Origin: Pseudomonadota bacterium
GTDB lineage: Bacteria; Pseudomonadota; Gammaproteobacteria; Burkholderiales; Burkholderiaceae_B
Direction: 5' to 3'
DNA: 44,080 nucleotides
NCBI GenBank assembly: GCA_023387815.1
Contig: JAEWHK010000034.1
Coordinates: 1-44,080, forward strand
In this document: positions 31,319 through 38,404 of the stretch, one piece after another
Numbering within the stretch: the stretch's first letter is position 1
Layout: every line of letters begins with the position of its first letter
The notes under the pieces: model-generated
Databases searched by the model: none
The model's input: only the letters and a program-made list of their open reading frames with translations
Told to the model about the DNA's origin: nothing
Translations under genes and position numbers: made by a program

Positions 31319-32197
31319 TCAGATATTCCTGCTAAATACGGCTTTGGCCTCTTCATAAATGCAGGTTGCCAGTTCCGCGTGATGGCCGTGCTGATTCCAG
31401 ATCAGGCCATTGCGTCGGACCGGCGCTCTGTCCGGCAAGGGTATCTGCACGATATCCAGAGACTGCCACATGTCTGACCAGTCGGGCAGCAGTGAAACGC
31501 CCAGTCCTTCATGCACGAGCACCGCGATCGAAGACAGACTGTTTATTTCCAGGCGCTGTCTGGGATGAAGGGCATGGTCGCGCAGATACCGGTCCGCCAG
31601 CTGCCCGCCATAGACGCTGCGGTCGTAACGCAGAAAGGGTTCACTGGTCAGCACTTCGTGGGCATCCCGACCTTTCATATGCGCCGGCGCAATCACGAGC
31701 AGCGGTTCCTGCATGAATTTGCGCCAGACGCAATGCTTGGCCACTGCAAACTGTGGCTCGACCACAATCGCAGCGTCCAGCTCGCCCGCCGCCACCTTGC
31801 GACACAACTCGATGGAGGCGTCAGGCGTTACGTATATGGACGCTTCCGGGTGTTTGCTGTAGATGCGTTTCAATATCGGTGGCAGCACATTGGTCAGCGC
31901 CGAAGTAAAACAGCCCAGACGAAACTCACCGCGATTGTGCGGATCCGACGCGATGGCGCGGATGTCCCGGACCTGCCGAAGCACAGAGCGGGTGTTCTCC
32001 AGAATACGCATTCCGCTATCGGTAGGCTTGACTGAACGTCCCGAGCGTTTCACCAGTTCTATACCCAGATCGTCCTCCAGCGCCTTGATGCGGGCCGCTA
32101 CCGCAGCTGAGGTCAGATCCAGCCGACGTCCCGCCTCTGCATAAGATCCTGCTTCCACAACTGTGATAAAGCTCTGGAAATAGTTGATGTCCATCAC
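31319..32197 (-). CDS. LysR-type transcriptional regulator
   Basis: This 292-residue regulator has an N-terminal helix-turn-helix (YFQSFITVVEAGSYAEAGRR, then LDLTSAAVAARIKALEDDLG) and a co-inducer domain beginning about residue 90 (FRLGCFTSALTNVLPPILKR). It is convergent with the dehydratase gene and divergent from the dehydrogenase gene at 32497, so it probably regulates the hydroxy-acid genes on both sides. The inducer is likely the substrate or an intermediate. Confidence 0.93.
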   Translation of the reverse strand: MMDINYFQSFITVVEAGSYAEAGRRLDLTSAAVAARIKALEDDLGIELVKRSGRSVKPTDSGMRILENTRSVLRQVRDIRAIASDPHNRGEFRLGCFTSALTNVLPPILKRIYSKHPEASIYVTPDASIELCRKVAAGELDAAIVVEPQFAVAKHCVWRKFMQEPLLVIAPAHMKGRDAHEVLTSEPFLRYDRSVYGGQLADRYLRDHALHPRQRLEINSLSSIAVLVHEGLGVSLLPDWSDMWQSLDIVQIPLPDRAPVRRNGLIWNQHGHHAELATCIYEEAKAVFSRNI

Positions 32198-32403
32198 GAA
32201 CTTTGTCGCCTTTCAATGTCCGGACACAGGAATACCGGGCTGCCATCACACATTTTCATCGTTTTTTCTGTCTCCACATTTTTCTGGCTTTCACCTTTAT
32301 TCTGCCATCCCGGTACAGCCTGAGGCGATGATTCGGCAGCCAGCCTGTCAGCCAGTCTGCCTGCTGCTGGCGTGGCGCTTTCCCATCATCTCAACCAGAT
32401 GTC

Positions 32404-32423
32404 ATTTGTGTTTTAACACAAAT
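32404..32423. promoter_or_regulatory. Perfect 9-bp inverted repeat in the LysR-dehydrogenase spacer
   Basis: ATTTGTGTT and AACACAAAT flank a TT centre, giving a compact perfect palindrome of 20 bases. It lies 73 bases upstream of the dehydrogenase ATG and about 205 bases from the LysR start. The geometry suits a dimeric repressor or activator. LysR sites often contain T-N11-A, which is present here, but a GntR- or Lrp-type protein is equally possible. Confidence 0.65.
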
Positions 32424-32496
32424 GAGTACAAACGTAATATGCTGCTGGGATAAACTGATTGAAAGTCTTGAACAACACATCTCAGGGAGTTGCACT

Positions 32497-33432
32497 ATGA
32501 AAATTGGCCTGATTGGTGCCGGAGCAGTAGGACGGGCATGTCTGATGTCACTGGTTTACGCGGGTGGCGCGCGCGAAATCGTTCTGGTCAACAGAAATCA
32601 CAAACGTGCTGAAGGCATGGTGGCAGACATTCAATACGGTACGACATTGCTGCCCGCCGTCCATGTGCGGGCAGGCCAGTACGAAGATCTTGACCATTGC
32701 CATGTCGTCATCGTCACGGTAGGGGTCAATGAAAAGACGGGCGGTGCAACCGACAGAAAAGACGAAGCCGGCCGTCTTCGTCTGCTGGATGAAAACGCGA
32801 AAATCTATCAGGACATCATTCCGAAAATCAATGCCGCCGCGCCGCAGGCGATTATTCTGGTGGTGACTGATCCGCCGGACCCGCTGGCTGAGGTGGCTCG
32901 CGAATATAGCAATGGCGCCCATGTGATCAGTTCGGGAACGTTGCTGGACTCACAGCGCATGCGCTTTCATATTGCGCGCAACGCAGGGGTGAATCCGCAG
33001 TCGGTAGAGGCCATGGTGCTGGGTGAGCATGGCACGTCACAGGTTTTTGTATGGTCCGGCGTGCGCATTGGCGGTGTGCCGCTGGCGCGCGTCCTGGATG
33101 TGAATGAAAAGGATTGTGCCGAATTCCAGAAAAAAATAGAGGAAGAAGTCAGATTCGCCAATATCAGCATCATCGAAGGAACGGGAGCGAGTCAGCTGGG
33201 CATCGGCATGGTAACAGCGCATATCACAAAGTCAATATTGCACAACGAGCGCCTGGTCGTCCCTATCGGCTCGCATATTGAAAAATACGAAACCACCTTG
33301 TCATTGCCTTCGTTATTGGGCAAAGAGGGTGTACTGGAAACTTATATGCCTGCGCTTTCGGAACGCGAAGAAGAGGCGCTGGCTGAGAGCGCCAGGGTCA
33401 TTCGCAAAGCCTGGGAAGGCGTTGCCGGTTAG
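32497..33432 (+). CDS. Lactate/malate dehydrogenase-family protein with expanded substrate loop
   Basis: This 311-residue protein has the NAD-binding GLIGAGAVGRACLMSL start, SSGTLLDSQRMRFHIA with the carboxylate-binding Arg, and GEHGTSQ with the catalytic His. Two features are unusual. The substrate-specificity loop, QKPGETR in normal lactate dehydrogenases, reads EKTGGATDRKDEAGR (32731-32775), about eight residues longer. The cofactor-selecting residue after strand two is Asn (VLVNRNHKR) rather than Asp, hinting at NADP use. So it is probably not a standard lactate dehydrogenase. ATG 32497 follows a GGGAG site; an earlier in-frame start (32422) adds unrelated residues. The neighbours point to a hydroxy- or sugar-acid substrate. 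Confidence 0.82.
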   Translation: MKIGLIGAGAVGRACLMSLVYAGGAREIVLVNRNHKRAEGMVADIQYGTTLLPAVHVRAGQYEDLDHCHVVIVTVGVNEKTGGATDRKDEAGRLRLLDENAKIYQDIIPKINAAAPQAIILVVTDPPDPLAEVAREYSNGAHVISSGTLLDSQRMRFHIARNAGVNPQSVEAMVLGEHGTSQVFVWSGVRIGGVPLARVLDVNEKDCAEFQKKIEEEVRFANISIIEGTGASQLGIGMVTAHITKSILHNERLVVPIGSHIEKYETTLSLPSLLGKEGVLETYMPALSEREEEALAESARVIRKAWEGVAG

Positions 33433-33726
33433 TGGAATTCGACGGAGAATGAAGAAAAATTTATTCAGATCAATGTCGATAATTTGAGGGCAGCGTAATA
33501 TTCTTCCAGACCTTTACGCCGGAACAGTCTTTTTTTATGAAACGCAGCAAGCAAAGCCTGATCCGGTGCTGAAGGTCTTTCCTCTCCTTTTTTCTCCTTT
33601 TTTCTCCTTTCTTTTATTTCTCACCCGTTCTGACCGCCGTTACTACCGGCCGCTTCCAGGTCCTCGCTTTTTTGACCGTCGAACCCGACCTGACGTAACC
33701 TGTCCGCTCTTCACTTCATCATTCAC
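33433..33726. other. Pyrimidine-rich spacer
   Basis: No supported gene in 294 bases. Bases about 33578-33625 repeat a TTTTTTCTCC unit (three near copies), giving a marked C/T strand bias. It may mark the end of the dehydrogenase transcript, but no hairpin with a T run is evident. Confidence 0.45.
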
Positions 33727-34188
33727 TCAATCGAACGCGATGACCGCTTCCTTCGTATCTGGCAAATAGTTCACATGCACCAGATGTCCTTTCTGAACCT
33801 GAGCCATATGATAAATCGGCACTATCTGGCGGGCGACGGTCTCAAAGGCCGGCCCGAATTCGGGCGCGACCTGCAGACCGATGTTCAGGACAAACTGATC
33901 GTTGTATCGTTCGCCCGAATCCTCGATGGAGAGGATCGTTGCTTTTCCTTTTTTACCCTGTGCCCGAATTCTCTTATTGGCCGAGGCTGAAAACACAGCT
34001 GTCATCAACAGGAGGAATGTCCCCGACAGCATCATGCTCAGGGAGATGATCAGGCAGGCAATGGATATCGGTGGCAGCCATTCCTCTATCGGATAGAAAA
34101 TATACGAAAATATGCCGATGAATGGAATCCACGACAGGCAGAAGAGGTACCAGCCAAGTTGCGTTGCAGTTTTACGATTTTTCATCAT
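33727..34188 (-). CDS. Two-helix membrane protein, function unknown (DUF3592-like)
   Basis: This 153-residue protein has two membrane segments (about residues 12-32 and 40-65) followed by a cytoplasmic or periplasmic beta-rich domain (KGKATILSIEDSGERYNDQF, then LVHVNYLPDTKEAVI). That layout, with a KATILS...GxxYN pattern and a V-x-YLP end, recalls DUF3592-type proteins. The role is unknown. It stands upstream of, and divergent from, the vgrG gene and may be unrelated to it. Confidence 0.7.
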   Translation of the reverse strand: MMKNRKTATQLGWYLFCLSWIPFIGIFSYIFYPIEEWLPPISIACLIISLSMMLSGTFLLLMTAVFSASANKRIRAQGKKGKATILSIEDSGERYNDQFVLNIGLQVAPEFGPAFETVARQIVPIYHMAQVQKGHLVHVNYLPDTKEAVIAFD

Positions 34189-34375
34189 CGCTCCTGAGCT
34201 GCTGTAGCGAAAGCATACGCGTATCGGAATGGAGATATGGCTTGTTAGTCATGGCCTAATATTACTTCATGAATATGACAATAATAATATCGCACGTCAC
34301 AGAATTCAGACAGGTCATTAAGATGACACATTGAACGCCTATGATGGGCGCATTCCAAAGCGTTCCACGCGAGAG

Positions 34376-36802
34376 ATGAATATGGATATGCCCCAGTTAC
34401 AGCAGCGCCCCGTTATTGCAATAACCCCCATGCCCGATGTGCTTCATTTTCTGAGTATGAAGGGTCAGGCAGGGTTGTCCACGCTTTTTGAGTTTACCGT
34501 CGAACTCGTGGCAAAGACCTATATGCTGGACGTGCGAAGCCTCCTGGGCAAGCCGCTGACGCTGCAGATTGAAACGGCATCGGGATCGCCGCATTATCTC
34601 AACGGTGAAATTATCGGCTTTGAGCTGGTCGGTCGTGAAATGCTCAATTCCGAATACTATGCGTATCGCGCGACGGTCAGACCTGCGCTGTGGTATCTCA
34701 CGCAATCGACAGACAACCGGATATTTCAGAACAAGTCTGTTGTTGATATTCTTCGTGAAGTGCTTGGCCGATATCGTTTCCCCGTCGAATACAAACTCAC
34801 AGAATCCTATCGCAACTGGGAATACTGCGTGCAGTATCAGGAATCTGATTTTGACTTTGTCTCACGGCTGATGGAACATGAAGGGATTTACTACTGGTTC
34901 CGGCATGAGAACGGGCAGCACACGCTGGTACTGACGGATGATAACTCTACGCACGAACCCGTGTCAGGCAGCGAAACGTATACTTTTTACGATGGCCAGA
35001 TGCATTTGCTGGCCCATGAAGAGTTTGTATCGGACTGGCATGTTCAGGCGCATATGACACCGGGCGGTTATGCGACCGCCGATTACGATTTCCGCAAGCC
35101 TGGCGCCCGGCTGGACTCCACCAGCAGAAACGCGCAGGCAGTCAATTCCGACAAGCTTGAGATCTACGAATGGCAGGGCGGTTATCAGGAAGCAGAGCAC
35201 GGGGAAAAGTACGCGCGCATCCGCCTGCAGGAGATACAGGGTGCCAAAGAGCAGGTATATGGCATATGCAATGTACGCGCGGTAGAGCCCGGAAGAACGT
35301 TCAGGCTGCGCAATCATCCGCGCCGGGCAGAAAACAGGGAATATCTTTGCGTTTCTGCAAGCTACAACATGCGTGTTGCCGGTTATTCGACAGGCACGCA
35401 GCAGGAGGATCACTTCGAGGTGGCCTTCCGCGCCTTGCCTGCAGATATCCAGTTTCGTGCGCCGCGTGTAACACCTCAGCCCAAAACCAGCGGTCCGCAG
35501 ACAGCAAGGGTTGTCGGGCCGGCTGGCGAGGAGCTGTGGACGGATCAATACGGGCGCATCAAGGTGATGTTTCACTGGGATCGGCAGGCCAGTGGCGACG
35601 AGAACAGTTCCTGCTGGATCCGCGTCTCCAGCCCATGGGCGGGCGGTGGTTTCGGTGGCCTGCAATTGCCGCGAATCAACGATGAAGTCGTGGTGGATTT
35701 TATCGGTGGCAATCCGGACAGACCCGTGATCCTGGGACGTGTCTACAATGCGCGCAACATGCCACCCGTGACACTGCCAGCCAATGCCACGCAAAGCGGG
35801 TTTCGCAGTCAGTCGGTGTTTGGTGATCCAAGCATGCGTAATCAGATGATTTTCGAGGACAAACTGGGTCAGGAACTCGTTGACATGCGCGCCCAGCTGG
35901 ACATGCTCCTGACTGTCGTGAACGATATGACTGTGAATATCGGTGCCAACCTGAAAACCACCGTTGGTGCGACCGAGACCCGGGATGTGGTGGGAACAAG
36001 AACCACACATGTGATCGGACATGAGAAAGAAACCTTTGATGCGGGTGTCAATCGAGAAATTACCGCCTCAGGTCTTGCGGACAATATTAAAGGCGGTGCA
36101 GTCACGAAAATCCTTAGCGGTGACAATACGTTCCGCGTAGAAAGTGGCAACAATACCGTCTACATCAACGGAGAAGAAGACTATCACGTTACAGGCAAGC
36201 AGACGTTGACCACTGATGGTGCCGAAATTCAGAAATACAACACCAGTCTGGAGCACACGGTTACCGGACCCTCCGAACTCACTTATACAGGCACGCTCAA
36301 GCGGACCGTGACTGAGACAGAAACGGTCGAAGTGACTGGCGTGACCGAACATACCTACAGCGATACCTATACATCGACACACGGTGGAAAGGTTTATTAC
36401 GACGCTACGGGACAGGACTACGAGATTCTCTGTGCCAACTACAAAATCAAGGCCACCGCGCAGGAAGAGCGCATCATTACCGCGCATGCCAAGAACACAT
36501 ATCAGGCCGGCAGGGAAACCAGTGTGAGCGGACATGATAGTTACGCCGGTTCGACACGATCCTTTATCTATGGATCCTCTACCACCACGGCTGGACTTGT
36601 AAGCGCGTACCGTGGTTATGCATTTTCGGCCGATGCATTGAATCTCAGCCTTGCTGCCGCCAAGATTTCCATTCAGGTGCTGAAAGTCGACCTGAGTGCA
36701 GGATCTCTCAAAGCCGATGGTGCCCTGATCGATACCGGCGGGCTTGATACCAAACTGAAAGGCCTCGGCACGCATATTTTTGGCTTTCTTGGACTTTTGT
36801 AA
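34376..36802 (+). CDS. vgrG: Type VI secretion system tip protein VgrG
   Basis: This 808-residue protein forms the needle tip of a T6SS. The gp27-like part spans about residues 15-380 (with YRNWEYCVQYQESDFDFVSR and MEHEGIYYWFRHENG), then the OB-fold gp5 part (TDQYGRIKVMFHWDR, WAGGGFGGLQLPRINDE) and a long repeat-rich beta-helix C-terminus (about 520-790, GVTEHTYSDTY-type repeats). No extra effector domain is obvious at the end. I chose ATG 34376 over the upstream TTG 34331; ATG 34382 has GAGAG six bases upstream and is equally likely. No T6SS core gene is in the window, so this is an auxiliary vgrG locus. Confidence 0.94.
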   Translation: MNMDMPQLQQRPVIAITPMPDVLHFLSMKGQAGLSTLFEFTVELVAKTYMLDVRSLLGKPLTLQIETASGSPHYLNGEIIGFELVGREMLNSEYYAYRATVRPALWYLTQSTDNRIFQNKSVVDILREVLGRYRFPVEYKLTESYRNWEYCVQYQESDFDFVSRLMEHEGIYYWFRHENGQHTLVLTDDNSTHEPVSGSETYTFYDGQMHLLAHEEFVSDWHVQAHMTPGGYATADYDFRKPGARLDSTSRNAQAVNSDKLEIYEWQGGYQEAEHGEKYARIRLQEIQGAKEQVYGICNVRAVEPGRTFRLRNHPRRAENREYLCVSASYNMRVAGYSTGTQQEDHFEVAFRALPADIQFRAPRVTPQPKTSGPQTARVVGPAGEELWTDQYGRIKVMFHWDRQASGDENSSCWIRVSSPWAGGGFGGLQLPRINDEVVVDFIGGNPDRPVILGRVYNARNMPPVTLPANATQSGFRSQSVFGDPSMRNQMIFEDKLGQELVDMRAQLDMLLTVVNDMTVNIGANLKTTVGATETRDVVGTRTTHVIGHEKETFDAGVNREITASGLADNIKGGAVTKILSGDNTFRVESGNNTVYINGEEDYHVTGKQTLTTDGAEIQKYNTSLEHTVTGPSELTYTGTLKRTVTETETVEVTGVTEHTYSDTYTSTHGGKVYYDATGQDYEILCANYKIKATAQEERIITAHAKNTYQAGRETSVSGHDSYAGSTRSFIYGSSTTTAGLVSAYRGYAFSADALNLSLAAAKISIQVLKVDLSAGSLKADGALIDTGGLDTKLKGLGTHIFGFLGLL

Positions 36803-36812
36803 AGGATTAATC

Positions 36813-37184
36813 ATGATTCTTCAGGGTCGTATCGGTTCCTGCGCAACCATTGTGGATGTGATGATTCTTGGACCACGTCCGAATTTTGGTCCCAAAGTCA
36901 CCATGATTCCTAATCCGCTATCACGCGTGTTCACGCCAGGCCTGGATCTGGAATGTTGCCCGATGCCCACCATGATTACCTGGGCGAATGAAAGCGGCGT
37001 TCTGGGCGTACTGGTGCCGGTGGTCAAATGTTTTTCGACCAAATTCATCAATGTGAGCTTTCGCGTTTTTTCGGGTGCGTTGCCCGTTTGTCGATGGACA
37101 TCTATCGGTCTGAGCAATATCATCAACGGCATTGCCTCGCTCAATGCCGTGCCTTCACCAAACCGTACCTTTGTTTTTGCCTGA
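36813..37184 (+). CDS. Putative PAAR-like/VgrG-associated small protein
   Basis: This 123-residue protein follows vgrG by 10 bases with an AAAGGA site, so it is in the same operon. It begins MILQGRIGSCATIVDVMILG and contains PGLDLECCPMPTMITWANES and TSIGLSNIINGIASLNAVPS. It is rich in Gly, Pro, Cys and short beta strands, similar in flavour to the PAAR-like proteins that cap VgrG, but I cannot match it to a named family. A tip-cap or effector-loading role is inferred from position only. Confidence 0.6.
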   Translation: MILQGRIGSCATIVDVMILGPRPNFGPKVTMIPNPLSRVFTPGLDLECCPMPTMITWANESGVLGVLVPVVKCFSTKFINVSFRVFSGALPVCRWTSIGLSNIINGIASLNAVPSPNRTFVFA

Positions 37185-37339
37185 GCCGCTTTGATGTGTA
37201 TCGATTGTCGCGATAATTTAATTTGCTGTTATGTGGCAAAATCTGCAACGCAAACTCAGGCCGGCTAAATCAATCCGACGCTGAGCGCGATTGCATAAAA
37301 ACGCCTGCGAGCACGTCGGTAATCTCCTCTTCGGATTTA

Positions 37340-38404
37340 CTATCGAGTAGCCCCTGCTGACAGGCGCCACGCCCTGGCTTCCTCAAGATATGGCTGGCTT
37401 GCGATGGCGCCCGGTGTACGCAGCAGGCTGGTGTCAGATAGCAGCGCTTCGTGAAAAACCGTGTCATTCAGGCGCACGGCCTGGAATCGGGTCTGACGCA
37501 GATTGGACCATGAAAAATCACAACGGCTCAGATCGGCATCGGCGAAATTGCCAGATTCACAGTTGACATAATGGAAAATTGATTCTGTCAGATCTGTTCC
37601 TGCCACCGATACGCCGACAGCCAGCGCATTCATCCAGATCGATTGTGGCATTCTGCATCCTGCAAATGTTGCATCACGCAGATCGGCGTCCATCAGCAGA
37701 ATGTTGCTGCAGTCCGACTTCTCGAATGCGGCGCGGTTCAGCCGAGCCCCCTGAAAATTGCACATGGGCATCTCGCATTCCGTAAATACGGTATCCGTCA
37801 GGTTGGCGCGAGTAAAAGGGCACTGATGAAATGTCTGATTCGCAAACCTCATGCCGGTCAGATCACATTCGGTCATGACAACACGATCGAAATAAACCCC
37901 ATCAAAGCGGGTGCGCGTCAAATCGTTCTGAAAGAAGATAACCAGTTCCAGATAGCTGTCAGAAAAGTCCGTTGCCTCCAGGCGCGTTTCATGAAAGGTT
38001 GTCTTTGTTGCTGCTTCCAGCGCCATTTGCGCACCGGAAAAATCGCTTGCAGAGAACGAACATGAGTCCAGCGTGGCATTGTGCCACGAAGACTCTGCCA
38101 GACAGCACTGCACCATGGCGTGTTCAAAGAAGCGGCAATGATCCAGCATCACCCGGCGCGCACTCGATTGCGTCATCATCCCCTTGTTGAATTGCGCATG
38201 ACTCAGATCAGCATCATCAAAAACACATTCTGAAATGAGGGTTTCAGTCAGTACCGCGTTTCGCAGCGATGCGCCTGAGAAGTCCACTTTGTTGAATATC
38301 TGTCCGCTCAGATCCAGTCCGTCCAGATTCATGCCGCGACAATCTGCATCTGATATGGCTTCACAGCGTAACAGCAATTGCTCGAACTGCTTGCGGTCCA
38401 TCAT
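37340..38404 (-). CDS. Pentapeptide-repeat protein (T6SS-associated)
   Basis: This 354-residue protein is made almost wholly of pentapeptide repeats (A[D/N]LxX type) from about residue 20 to 330: CRGMNLDGLDLSGQIFNKVD, FDDADLSHAQFNKGMM, FADADLSRCDFSWSNLRQ. They form a right-handed quadrilateral beta-helix. The first ATG overlaps the stop of the DUF2169 gene (four bases), so the two are translationally coupled. Such proteins accompany DUF2169/DUF3540 genes in T6SS islands; their job is unknown, and a scaffold or spike extension is the usual guess. Confidence 0.88.
   Translation of the reverse strand: MMDRKQFEQLLLRCEAISDADCRGMNLDGLDLSGQIFNKVDFSGASLRNAVLTETLISECVFDDADLSHAQFNKGMMTQSSARRVMLDHCRFFEHAMVQCCLAESSWHNATLDSCSFSASDFSGAQMALEAATKTTFHETRLEATDFSDSYLELVIFFQNDLTRTRFDGVYFDRVVMTECDLTGMRFANQTFHQCPFTRANLTDTVFTECEMPMCNFQGARLNRAAFEKSDCSNILLMDADLRDATFAGCRMPQSIWMNALAVGVSVAGTDLTESIFHYVNCESGNFADADLSRCDFSWSNLRQTRFQAVRLNDTVFHEALLSDTSLLRTPGAIASQPYLEEARAWRLSAGATR

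Noticed and set aside
34964..36022. 352-codon minus-strand frame inside vgrG
   Set aside because: Shadow of vgrG codon usage; no family resemblance.
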